This document shows positions 12,523-25,300 of a stretch of 64,000 nucleotides of DNA, in pieces. Source of the stretch: Xylocopa sonorina (taxonomy: Eukaryota; Arthropoda; Insecta; Hymenoptera; Apidae); the NCBI RefSeq assembly GCF_050948175.1, contig NC_135195.1:4616001-4680000 (forward strand), written 5' to 3'. Position numbers and translations under genes: made by a program. Below the pieces are notes generated by a model. That model was not told where the DNA came from, ran no database searches, and saw nothing but the letters and a program-made list of their open reading frames with translations. Every line of letters begins with the position of its first letter. The first letter of the stretch is position 1.

Positions 12523-15200
12523 GAGCAATTGAACAGCTGCGAGATAAAAGCCAGTGGCAAATATTTAAATGGAAGGTGTGTAACGATTTCCTCGGAAGAG
12601 TCGGTAGAAAAGATGGCGTCAAAGAAATTATGCGTCGCGCGCGAGAACGAGGGACGTCGAGGGCGCCGTGAAATGTTCAAAGAGGCGCTCTTTGGTGAAC
12701 CGTGTGGACCGGCAATCGACCGTAAGCGTTTTAAACGGCCAGCATTTTTCCTCTTTCCCTGGCGATCATTGTGTTCCGTGTCGCATAAAAAACGGACGCT
12801 TTTATGCGCACCGGAAAAGCACGGCTTGTTCCATCTTCAGCCGCGATACACGCTCGTATAGAATATGCAACAGGTACGTTTTACAATTGCACACTTTTCA
12901 ATTTTACAACTGCAAATGTTACCCTTAAAATCTTAACGAAATTCGCCCTCGAGCTCCTTGGAGAATTAAAAACCACCGTACTCTACGAATCGAGGTGACA
13001 GCGACTGAAGAACAGACGCGAATTAGGTTGATTGTATTTCATATTCCATTTCGAAGCATCAGATACTGCCTGAAATACGAACGGATAAGAGTAGCTTCGT
13101 TCAATTGCAACGTTGCTGCATCCAGACGAATTTTTCTCTTCGACTTCTTCAGCCTTTATGCTTCGTTGCTTAAGGTGGTTTCGATTACGGTCTATTTATT
13201 TAGAATTCGTAGAGCTGCTTCACGGTTAACCACTTCATACCGTTCTCGTACTACCGGTTTCGTAATTACGTTTTTCGTCTTCCGAGAGGATCTTCTCTCG
13301 CGAACGTTAATCTCTTATCATTACGTTCCTTCAATTTTCTTTCATCCATAAACATCTTTGGAATCTAGAAGCTACGTACCTATGCAGCTACGCATTAATG
13401 TGGACCAGAATTTCTGCAATTATTTCATCCACACTTTCCAATAGTGTCATTGTTAATTTGTCTGCAAATAAAAGCTAGTCATCGCGACAAATGATTTCGC
13501 TCGAGGTTTCACGTCTCCCATTATACTCCAACTTTTCCATTTCCACGAACGATCAATCAAATCGGTAATTTTCTATAATTTAATTCGTACTTCGGATAGG
13601 TCATTTCCTATAATTTCCTATCTGGTCGGATTATTCGCGCAGGACCTCGATTCTCGTTCTACATACGAAGGAAACGAATGGAAACGCGTCTTCTACAAAT
13701 GACCGTCCCGTAGCGAAAGCTGCGCTTAACAATTTTTCTTTTCGATTGAAAAATTGCACGAGACACTGATAAAGATTTCTCCGATGTTTTACGTGTAGGA
13801 TACCCGTTGTATCCGGCTAAATAAAGTTTTCGCACCCACGGTACGCCGCGCGAAGACGTTTGGCTCTTATATTTCAAGTTTAAAAAGGAACTATTGGAAA
13901 TGTGTCGAGAGGCGTGGTACGCGCGTTGGGCAGAGCTCCAACATTTCCTTTAAGAGAAAGAGCCGTTTAAATCCCTTTGATGCTCGCTGGTTCACCTACA
14001 TTCACTATCAATTTATGTTCTGTCCCCTCGAGGAATTCCTATCGTTGGATGCTAACGTTTCTGCAACCCCCTCTCGCACGATATTGAAACGTATTTACGT
14101 TGGAAATTAGTTCCCTCCTTTTATCGCCAGTTGGCCTGCTCAACATTTAGCAATATTGAACACTGCTTTCTCTGCGCAAGAAATAAACTTTTTTAATATC
14201 AGACCGTCCAAGAAAATACTGCGAGTTTCTTCGGGTGAGGCGAACTTTGGTGGTAACGCACCGGTTATTCGCATTAAATCCGTGGATGTAAATTTTCATT
14301 CAGCGGCTTGATACTTCGGATAAAAACGCGCAACGAGAAATGAAATTATAATACATCGCGTTACTGAACGCTGAAAGACTTTAAAGACGAAGAAACTGTA
14401 TTCGTTTATTACGCGCCAGTGAGTTTGAATGTTAGAAAGGAAGACGAAGGAAATCACGCCTCACAAATTGAATTTATAGAATCGAGGTAACCATTTTTAA
14501 AAATCCTTTACATTTGGGATAGATGTTAGTTTTGTCGATCACTTTATTGATTAGAAAGCCATCGACTTTCGATCAGAAGCTCTTGGCTTTATTATATATT
14601 AAGCCAAGTCATTGAAAAGTATCACGGTTACGTGTATCGAAGAATGTTTTGTTCTTCAATTTCGCTGCACCTGTCGCCGCCTACGATTTCAGCTTTGCCT
14701 GCGTGAGAAATCCTCATCGAAGTTTACTCTTTGTCCCATCACCTACAAAGTTATCGGTACCGTGCACAGAAGCCAGATTCTATCGGATGGAAATGTATCC
14801 TATTTATGAAACTTATTCACGCGTCTCTTTATTCAATTTGTTGCCTTCGTTTCCGAAACTTTCACTAAGCCGGTGTATCGAATCGTTCTGCACTTATTAC
14901 TTTCTCCAGTGTCTAACTTTATTTGCATCAACAATTTCACTGTTCTTCGTTGACGAAAAACGAACAATTCGCTGGTCCTTCGTTAATTAGCACAATAATT
15001 CGTATATTTACTATCATGAAACTTCTGCAAAACAAGATCCGCTACCAAACAATTTTTCTACCGTTCTCATCGGACGCATCGATTCTTATTGGTCCATCTG
15101 GCACGCGCGACTATGCGCTTCGCATATTTCGCGAGATACCCCGCGACACTCTGAGTTGTACGCTCCCAGTTGAGTAATGCGAAACTTTTCCTCTGAAGAC
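12523..15200. other. non-coding stretch
   Basis: ORFs up to about 118 codons occur (12995-13351, 14649-14990). None has a recognisable domain or a pair of splice sites that would link it into a gene. A GC-rich patch lies at 12.6-12.85 kb. Confidence 0.45.
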
Positions 15201-15479
15201 AGCCCCGCGTTACAACTCGCCAACTTACTTCCCCATATCCCTCCCGAATTCTTCGCGCGTCAGTCGACTTCCGTGGAACGAAACGTCGCGTCGTTTCGCG
15301 AACGGCTCTACCCTCGCGCATCCTGGCTGAGGAAGCGAACCGGAAATGCATGGCAGCGGGGCCAGGCGGCATTTCGCTGAAAGCGTCACGCGCCTCGTGC
15401 GATACCGTCGAGGTGGGTCGTGGCGTGAATACGAGCGAGTGGCTCGTTCTAATGACCTACTCCCACGTGCTTGGTGGGT

Positions 15480-15790
15480 CCAGTGCTCGTCCGCGAGCAA
15501 AGTCGAGTTCAGTCGCCGCCTGACCGGGGTCTGGGGCCTTCTGCGCGGGCCTTATTCCAGACAAGAGCCGTGTACCGTCCCAACAGACAGACTTGGTCGC
15601 CTTCGCGAGCACCACGGTACGCGCACGGGCCAGACTTTTGACCCTGAATACTGGTTTCGTACCGGTTATACACCTGGGAGCTGCGCTGGTTGGGAATAAT
15701 CGGAGTTCTCCCTTCTCGTGCGGGGAGAAAGGATCGGAAAGAATTAGTGGCTAACGCGGTGCGTCGACCGTGTCGTATGTATTGTGTTAA
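15480..15790 (+). promoter_or_regulatory. GC-rich island with a possible Initiator; candidate promoter or non-coding first exon
   Basis: A CpG-rich block contains gagttcagtcgcc, which matches the insect Initiator (TCAGT) with +1 near 15511. Possible splice donors (gtgcgt and gtatgt) follow near 15757-15780. The LPMO start exon at 22277 has an acceptor in front of it and so needs an upstream non-coding exon, and this island is one candidate. That link is inference only; no transcript evidence can be read from the sequence. Confidence 0.25.
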
Positions 15791-15859
15791 CAATCTCCTG
15801 TGGGACGTAAATATCCAAGTATTGGGAATTGTTAAGGTAGCATATTGTTCATTATTTTG

Positions 15860-16135
15860 TTAGAAATGGAGTCATTCTTTGGGGGAATAGTTTGCTGGCT
15901 GAAGAGTCTGATAGTCGAGGAGAGTACGAGTGGAATGGTATTACTGGTGAAGTAGTGTATGAGTAGTGTGATGGGATAATTTATTAGTAGACTAGTGTAA
16001 GAATGGTACATTAATAAAGTAACGTGTTGGTAGAGTAGTCTGTTGGTAGGGTAGTAGATGATGAGTGGAATAGTGTGTTAGTGGAGTAGTATGCTAGTAA
16101 AGTAGCGTATAAATTGTTATTAATGTAGGTCTGTG
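15860..16135 (+). repeat. cytosine-poor degenerate TAGT/GGTAG-type repeat
   Basis: About 275 bp on the plus strand contain very little C and are built from variants of tagtgtgttagtggagtagt, with strongly diverged period. The strand asymmetry is marked and no ORF explains it. It looks like an old, decayed tandem repeat. Confidence 0.6.
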
Positions 16136-19100
16136 TGTGCATGTAAGTAGAATAGTTTTAATATAAATGGTGAATGTTTAAGGTGAGATATTGATAGAAT
16201 ATAAATGTGGACCTTCTGTTGAAAATTTGGATTAAAATATGATGTGTGAGGAGACTGATAACGAACTGAATATTGTACTGTAATTAATACGATACGAGAC
16301 ATAGCTATCAATAAGTTGAAATTCAACTCTGTCGCCAATTATTAACACTTTGTCTCAAAATGATCGGCGTTCCAGTAAAAAACGGTAAAATATGAAATTA
16401 TTATTCTACAAAGTTCATTCCTATCTTGTTTCACTTAAACGAGTGAATCATTCATTCTTCGTATCAGTCCATCACGTGAATTCTTGTTGGACGCTCGTTT
16501 TTCCCCTCAAAATATTCTCCATAGAGATAAAACTCTGTTTCCAATTTTACATCGTAACCACCGTGAATGAATTATTTTTCCCTCTCGTACGTTCCATATT
16601 TTCATCGTTACTGTTTAATAACCCCTCGAACGACTCGCTATTCCACTATCGCTGTTTCCTATTTGTCTTCGCAAAACATTTTTAGAAAGCTTGGACAGAA
16701 AAATGGAACATCCCGTATATATGCATGCAAAGTAGCTTTCAAAATCTCAAAACGCAATGAAACTACGTTGCGAATAGAGTGGATAAGAAAGCAAGAATAT
16801 CTAAACGATACATCGGCGGACTATTCTGCATTGGTATATAAAATAGCACGCTACAATGTACCAATAAAATAGCGTACCAACAAATCAGAGAAGCTTGTCG
16901 AGCATAATAAATAACGCATACATAAGGATTAACTCCAAGGAAATATTACGTGGCATAGAGTAGTACATTTCCAAAGTAGCCTTGAAGGTATAATAGCACC
17001 TAACCAGTGAATTGCTCGTGTAAGAGATAAATAAAAAAAACCGTTCCCTGGCTCATTCATTTTTATACTTTAGAGTACTCGACTCTTTTAACACACTTTT
17101 GCCAGCACCATTTCTCACACGGTTGTTGATTTTAGATAACTTCTATAGAAGAACAAGTGGGCCGCGAGTCTTCCAAGAGTAACAGACTCGAAGGTGCGTC
17201 TTTTACGAGTGACAGGAAACTCTAGATCATCGCGTAGAGCGACGAGGAGATGCGTGTATATGCAGAGAAGAAATTCATTTTTCTACGATCCTCGCAAATT
17301 TACATTCCATGAGATCATTCTATACGACGATATATCTTTTACACGACGATTTTATGCAGCAGTGTGGTAGCGCGCGAAATCGTAAATTCCAGCGAATTTC
17401 CCGTACTTTCGTTTCTATTCTCGGTGGCAAAATACAGCAGGGCAAAAAGCAAAAGAGAAAAAACAATTTCGTCTCCCGTTGTCGCTAGTCGTTGACCTAC
17501 ATACCGGCTAACGTGTAACTCGAATCTCGCTATTAACCATTACGTATTGTTAAGCTTGGTGTACAGGAATCGATCGGCTGCATCGATCCTTGCGCACCAA
17601 AGCGGTTTGACGCCGTCCTTGTTTGCAGAAGGCGACCCTTCCCCGTGGCTCCTGTCGACGAAATTATTTTTTCTTTTTTTTTCAAGCGACGTTGTTAAAG
17701 CGTGCGTCAGTTCCCTGGACGATTAATTAAAAACGCCATGACTCTATCAGGTGAGTCATCAGACCCTCCACTCTTTGGTCGACAAATTTACCTCCTCATT
17801 TTTCTTCATTAACCCTGCCCTTTAATTATCAGCAAACATTCCTCGCACTTGACGAATTGTTTTCAATAATCAAGCTTAGCTAATGATTCAGTATTTCTAT
17901 TTCGACTGACGAGATCTGAAAATGACTTACTCTTGGAAACAAAGAATTCTGTTAGAAAATATGTCTGTGTTATCGTGTACAATGGGGCGAAGTTCGAAGG
18001 GCGACATTACGAATATAAATGACGAAGGTTGGTTCATGAGGTGTTGCAGTCAGTGTACGTTCAGTGACTGAGCAAACTTATACAAGGAAACTAGTTAGAA
18101 TTACTACGAAAATTGAGAAACTTTTGAAACTGGATTCACGTACGTCTGCAGTTGTCGCGTTTTGAAATCCCAACAAAATGAAAATTTTACTCCTGTCTAC
18201 ACGTTGCCCCAACAAGATGAGCATAAGAAATAATTGCTCACGATCAAAGAGAAATTGTCGAATGTCTCTAATATATTTTAACGTCATATTTAAGCGACCA
18301 GTGGCAATTCTTCTACAGACTCAGCGTCAAAGCGAAAGAAGTCAACGATGGTAAAAATATTTTTAATTAACCCCCAACAAGGAACACGAATTTCCATCGT
18401 AGCTGGCGAGACACTGGCTGTTTTACATTATCGATCCGTGATCCTCCATCTCTTTCTTCCACTCTGTCTCTGTGCCAACAGAGAAGTTCGAATTCGTTTG
18501 TTTTTCCTGGAGCTTATAGTTTGCGCGACTGAATTTCCATTTTCCTGACAGGCAGTGAATTTTCACGACTTCCTCTTCGTTCATCTTGGTAATTCGCGGT
18601 CACGATTTCGAATTTTCTCGCGTGGATCACGCAGAGATATCGCGACGACTTCGCTCGTTTCGACGTCTCATCAGATTCAACGAATTCCAAATCCGCCAAG
18701 CTGGAAATATATGGGCTAGCCGGTTTTTCTGGTCGATAGAGGCTACAAGATTCGAAGACTGGTTGCGATGTTCTCTCTTTCGCGGACAGGTTACCTACTT
18801 TCAGAACATTCGTCACGGTTAATTGGGTCGCGGTACACGCGCAGGTAGGGATCGGAGTTTTGGTATGGATCGCAACGAAAATACGAAGCTCGTATTCGGA
18901 CAGAATTCATTTCTCGCGTCGAGAAACGATTTTCTAGCATCGCTGAGATTTCACTCGTCTCGATTCAAGCGACTGGACGATTTATTTCAATAACATCGCG
19001 TGGAGGAATATTTAAAGCGCCAGAATCCTTTGGAGTAAAACAAATTTTGCGTAACCAGAGAAATAGAAAAATGAAAAGAAAGACGGAAGAATTGGAATGT

Positions 19101-19619
19101 ACGATGTTTATATTTTTTAGGATTTATAGGATTTATAGACAGTGTAATTTGATTACTTTTTTTACCATTCTATCACAGATCATTTTGCTGGCCTTGGTTT
19201 ATACTTCACGTTCAAAAATGTCAGCCAGAATAATCAATCTAAGCAGGATAGATACCTATATCGTATATTTCCGCACATTACTTCAGATTCATCACTCAAG
19301 ACCAACACTCCGATCCATCATTGTCCCTTTTGCTTCTCATTTCCCGAATAACCATAATATATTCCCAGTTTCTGGTCGGAACAGTATCACAGAATCTCAT
19401 TACGACTTCCTCAATTACTTACTACTTCGAGCGAACAATATCCGCCGTAAACGTGATCAATTATTTCTTGTCCAGTGCTCGTGTAATGGCACGATGACTG
19501 GAACTCTTACTACCGGACTGTTTGAGCACTCCAGGTACACATTAAGACGCGAACTTCATTCGAAGTGGAATTTAATGCAAGCAGTATTTGGATTCTAATA
19601 CAAGTAACTCGAAACACGT
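16136..19619. other. non-coding stretch
   Basis: No gene recognised. The longest ORF is 183 codons (plus strand, 19047-19598). It has no domain I recognise and no signal peptide, so I do not call it a gene. Confidence 0.45.
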
Positions 19620-20050
19620 ATTAACACTTTGACGTCTATAGCCGTCAGATCCTTGACGATATGTACACAAATGACATTTTAATCAATGAAAAAAGAATAG
19701 CGTTAGTAGGAAGTGTACTAACACATACACTTGTTAAATTACTGAGTAACGCATCTAGAAAAAAAAGTGATAGCATGCCAGACAGCATATTAGTTGTTTC
19801 TTTTTCGCTTTGGAATATTTGAGTATCCAGAGACAAATGACTGCTATAACAGTCGAAAGATGATTCTGTGAAGACGAACCATTTATTCTGTATTTTTTCA
19901 TCAATTAAGTAAATACGATGAATTATTAAAGCAAATGTCGTATAGTCGTCACGACGGTTATAGCCGTCATTTGCTTCAGGAATAGAAAAATGACATGCTG
20001 GGCAAATGACGATTATAGCCGTCGAAAGTTTTTTGGGGAAGAACTGTGGT
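19620..20050. repeat. cluster of dispersed TATAGCCGTC-type motifs, possible decayed transposon
   Basis: The segment opens with ttaacactttgacgtctata, a TTAA-plus-CTTTGA start of the sort seen at piggyBac-like ends. Variants of tatagccgtc recur near 19638, 19966 and 20017, with a weaker form near 19848. A 171-codon minus-strand ORF covers it but shows no transposase motif. A matching opposite end was not found, so the class assignment is weak. Confidence 0.3.
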
Positions 20051-22276
20051 AAAATGAGATAATCTTCACTTCGAAACATACAACTTACACTCGATTTCAT
20101 CTGGCAGTCATAAACAATCGAAAAAAAGGAGAATCCTTCGTTTCGATACAGAATATTCAAATTCGCTGGTGTCTATATTCGAACGCTTGAACGTAAATTA
20201 AAATGGTATCGAATATATTCGAACATTGACCCAAGAATCCTGTAACACCAAACAGCCTTCAAAAGTTATTGAACCCCAAGCTTTGCCATCGTCGTAACCC
20301 GCGACCGTTTCACGGATATCAGCGTTTCGTTGCGAAATCTTCGCGCATCGCGTGGGTTCGCTCGTTGCCTCTGATAACGCGTTTTTACAGCGCGATGGCG
20401 TGGCCAACCGGTTTGCCAGTTTCTCTTTTGCGGCCTGCACACCTTCGCGTCGCCTTTCCTCCTCGGGAAGGAAAGCTTCCGTTAAAAGGCACGTCGCTCG
20501 CGTGCGACGTCGCGTCCCCCGTTATTGCCGCGTATCATTTTGGCGTGTCATTTCCTCGTTAAACCACGAAACGCGTCCGCGACAGGCGTATCGCGACAGC
20601 TGAACGCGGATGGTCGTGAATAGCGAAATTGAATCGCGAAATTACGATCGTCGAGCGAGAGAATTTCAGTCAGGACTGCGAGGAACATTGTTCGATCGAT
20701 CTTTCAGCGGATTGTTCGTCGAATGTAATTCCTCTCGCCGTTCCTGGCTAAATACGCGCGCTCCATAAAGCGTTCGAGGGAGTTGCTTTCGAATAAAATC
20801 GCGTTTATGGTTCCATTGTGATTGGAATGCGGTTCGAGTGAACGGCGAATTAACGACCAGTGAATGCACGAGGAGAAGTAAAGATTATTTATTGTGGATT
20901 ATCGCGGGAGGCGTGTTTCTAGTTTGTCTCGCTGTTTTAACTATCGTGGCAGCATTTCTTACGATTTAAACTTGAGTGCGTTTTCGAACGAAAGATCTCT
21001 ATTTTTGTTACTGTTCGTTACTTATACTTGTCGACCAACTGTAAGTGAAACTCTGCTAGCTTACTTTATACTCAAAAACGCTTGATCACAAATTATTCGC
21101 ATACTTCTGATGGGCTTTACGATTTGTTTTTAATAGAAAATCGCGTCGTGACCCATTTGGATGGCGTACACATGTCGATTCGATATCGTTTCACGTAAAA
21201 GAACGATACCAGACGAATTTTGATGCGTTGTCCCTTGCAACGCGTGTCCAATCGAGCTTAAGTAGCTTTCTAATCCATCGACTTCGATGTAAACGACTTG
21301 TAACGAATTTTCGTAACGAAGACAACACGTCCGCTTCCTATCGGCTATTTAAAATGCGACGCTACTGGCACGATTTTCACTTTAGACCCGCTTCGTCGAA
21401 TAATGCTTTGACACGTTCGCGTCGTAAAGCTGAATTGCATCCCCGTTTTATTTCGTAGCCGAAAAGTCAGTCCTTTCCACTCGAGTTCTTCTTCCGACAT
21501 TTAAACACGCTCGCCCCTTTGTCTTTCAGCAGACCTTTTAATCACACAGAAGCTTCGATATTTTTTATAATTACGAACATGTAATTTCGTGGAATATCGT
21601 AAAAAGTGAATAATTAGTGAAATGGGTTTCGTGCGTTGGAGAACTCTCGCAGATATAATTTGTATCTCTGTCTGATGGATATTCGGATCGTTAAAAATTG
21701 TTGAATGTTAAGTAGAACGTTCTTGAACCTTTTTCAAATAGTACTTCAGATTTGTTAAAGTTACTCGTTTTATGCATATGTGAAGTGGTTAGCGTTTACC
21801 GCAGCTATTTATTAAAAGCCAACTATACGAAGGTTTTAAATTATCAGTACTTAATTTCATTGAAAATAAATCACCAATCAGCGAAATGATATCTCAAATG
21901 TTCGTCAGAAAACCCATCATCTGGATTATGATTTGTACATAAAAATCGCTCGATTAGCATAAACTTTTTAACGGTTACAAATTCCATTCGTATACTCTTG
22001 TTAGCCGTACTGCTCGAATAATATTTATGCAGCTGTACCTAAAATAACGAGGCTTAATCAGAAATTCGCGTCGCGAACACATTATCACATACTTTAATTC
22101 CTTACATTTTTACGATTCGACTGGATTTCCTTATTAAAAAGCGTGAAACAAAAATCGTTGCATCGACGAAAAACGTATCCTGCCATTTCTGAAGCGTGAT
22201 CGCAATCTTTCGATCGATATCCTGTGGGAAACTGATCAGCAACACCCAGTAACAGCGAAACGGTTTGCAATTTCAG
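20051..22276. other. non-coding stretch with GC-rich patch at 20.25-20.6 kb
   Basis: The GC-rich patch carries mutually overlapping ORFs on both strands without recognisable content. Downstream sequence to the LPMO start exon is ordinary AT-rich DNA and probably intron or promoter of that gene. Confidence 0.4.
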
Positions 22277-22300
22277 GGTTCGAGTTTCGCCGTTGCAACA

Positions 22301-25300
22301 ATGCGCCTGAAAATTCTGAGCCTGCTGATTCTTGCGGCTGTGCTAGCCGTGGGGCAGGTTTCAGCCCACGGAAGGCTTATAGAACCACCGTCGAGGGCCT
22401 CGATGTGGAGGTACGGGTTCGATACGCCGCACGACTACAACGACCACGAGTGCTATTGCGGTGGATTCACCAGGCAATGGCAACGGAACAAGGGAAAGTG
22501 TGGGATATGCGGCGATGCTTGGGACACACCGGTGGTAAGACACGAATTTTTTACGAAATTCACATAGCTCCATGTAACGCACGATGCAGCGAGTACGTAA
22601 ATGTTAAAAAAAGAACCGCGAGATTACCTTGCCGTGCAAGCTTTCTCCTGCCAAGGGGGGTAGTTGCGTTAAAGATTTAGTGGAAATTGTTTCTACGGGG
22701 TGAGCACAAATTATTTACCCAGCCAATCTTGTTTGGTTCAATTTAAATCGAATCGAATGAAATTAAACATTTTCGTTCGTGGCACAATTGTCATATGTAT
22801 AGCGATAAATCTTTAGTTTCCCGTCTATCGAAAAATAAAGGGAGAAGCGAAGCGATTCAAATGAGCTCCCAGATCGACGACGAAGTTTGCCTCTGATTTA
22901 AATTTCAAATATTCCTTGTCATACGTCGATTCTGACATTGAATCTACATTAATATCATCGTACATGTATTACGTTGCTTCTCAGCTGAAAAAGCTAACAA
23001 ATATGCAGTGTATGATTAAACTAGAATAAATTGTTTGCGACATTATCCTTTGGAGACAGAGATTCTTGCCACGTGTTCAAAATTGCGAGCTTGGGTCATG
23101 AAAATAAAATGTTAAGAAAGGAGAAGCAAGAAAACTGTTCGTTTTACTGTATTTTTGTATGAAAGCAAATTTCAATTAGATGTGCCACCGGTATGTTTAG
23201 AATGGCAAATTTCCTGTTCTCATTTCGGTCGCGCGATATTGAAATTCCCGAATTGGAGTTTACCTAACGGGACGCTCACGGGTAAACCTTCACTCCTACA
23301 CGAGCCAAGACCTATATAACTGTATTAAATTCGAATCACTTGAAATACTTGTAAGGAAGCGTTTGGAAGTAACGACACGCAGAACAGGAGGCGTCTAAGA
23401 AGCCGCCATTACAGCGCTTGAAAAAGTGGCTGTTTCATAAGATTGGACACCGTTATTGGTATCAAGCACGATCGATCAATTTTATGCGTCGTTCCTTATA
23501 TCTATTGACACTATACGGAACTACGTCCGCGGTATAGAAAATTTATTCGATATAAGAACGAACAAGGATGAGGGATGAGATGATATGTTAGGAAATTTAT
23601 CAGTTTCCGCGTTGAAATTATAGTTTTGCTTCCTTCAAAGGGGACTACTATCGCACTAGTTATATATCGTAACAAATTCAACTTTGTTATTGAAATTCGC
23701 ATTAAGGAAAAAGGCTTGAATTTGGAATTGAGAATAAGATTCACGATAAAATTGGAACAATCTAAAGGAACGTGGTATACACCATAGTTTTATATTCATC
23801 ACATTTCCTTATAAAGGAAAAGAAGTTAGCCAATTTTTACTGTATTCTCGATAAACTACCCTACTTAAAAAGAACGAGTTGAACTATATTTGATAAAAGT
23901 TGATGGAATAAGAATAGCAATTGTTTCCTCGACCGTTGCTTTATCCTTTTCCATCGTTTTCATTTAAAAGCACAAATTATTTGATGAGGTTTTATGGACA
24001 GATGGCTACACTTGGGATAGGCGTATTTATTTTACCTGAATTGTTAACGTGGTCCATTTTTTACTTCACCTAAACCCGACAAGGAAGAAACCAGGCTAAA
24101 TCTACATATACGGGGATGCGTTACGTAACTGGGACAAGTCATGCCTCCCTTTTCCTGGCAAACAGAAATAAAAGGATAGCGGGAATAAAAAGTTGAATGG
24201 TTTAAACAGTTTTACTATCCCGTGAATTTGCTTTTCTTCCGTAGATACAACTGTTCACAGTGACTAAAGTAGAATTCAATGCATACGTATGCTTTTTGAT
24301 AAATTAGGTTCTTTTTGCTCCCTTCTGCACGTATCATGTGATACAAAAGTGCTAAAGGGGAACGTTTCATGAAAAATGAATACTTCATGAGATATGCAGT
24401 CGTGAAAGCAACAAAGAAACGACCTACTCTAGATACAAAATGTTTACTGTACTATGATAAAAATGTGGAGCATTTTTTAAATAAACGAGGTATTTCAACT
24501 ATTTTATAAGATGAGAAATGCCCATCTTTTACTGGATTTAAAGTATTTTCAATTATAATTTCATCTAAATATTACATGAAATCATTTTTTTGCAGATACA
24601 CAATGTTTAATACAATGTCTTTATCAATCTCTCGAATTCTATCCTTGTCTGTTCCGTATCTATTCCACGAGATCAGGATATGGGCTATAATATACCGATC
24701 ATCCTGCTTAAACTTATTCATGGTAACTTGAAACTGCTCGAGATTATTAATGAACGTCTCTTAAGATCCCCATTATGCACCGCATGCATCGCTAACAAGT
24801 TGTTTTAACAGCAACGAAACTATTTACAGTTAAACGTTTGCTTATTGTTAGACAAAGCATACGTCCTTTGTACTTGCGGCTTTTGATCAGTACCAGGGGG
24901 TTGCGTAACACGCAGGAGCAAAGCTGGCAAAGTAAACCGCTGTTTGATTAAATAAAAGGTGTAGCGGTGAACGGAAGGGCCGGAAGAAAGGCTCATCTCG
25001 GACGAAACGGTTTCATTGTGAAGTTCGTCTAATTATCCCCGGGCAATGTTCTTGCAACATGGAATAAATTACTATTTGCGGTTTTTCGGTCTGTTGAGCA
25101 GACGTACGCCGCTGCAATGGGGTCACAGGTTTCAACACCCTTTCCAAAATTGTACATACTTCGCGAAATTCGAAGTTTACACTTTCTTGTTTAACTGTTG
25201 ATTGGAACAATTAAGAGAAACCACTGAAGAGAAAAGAACAGAACTATCTGTTTAAACATTGGACTTTTGCAACAATTAAACTTCTATAAGTAACCGAATC

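Noticed and set aside
12454..12861. 135-codon ORF with Arg/Glu repeats
   Set aside because: Starts in an (AG)n microsatellite and has no recognisable sequence after it.
19047..19598. 183-codon plus-strand ORF
   Set aside because: Long for this AT-rich DNA, but no recognisable domain, no signal peptide, poor start context and no splice partners. It lies next to a probable decayed repeat.
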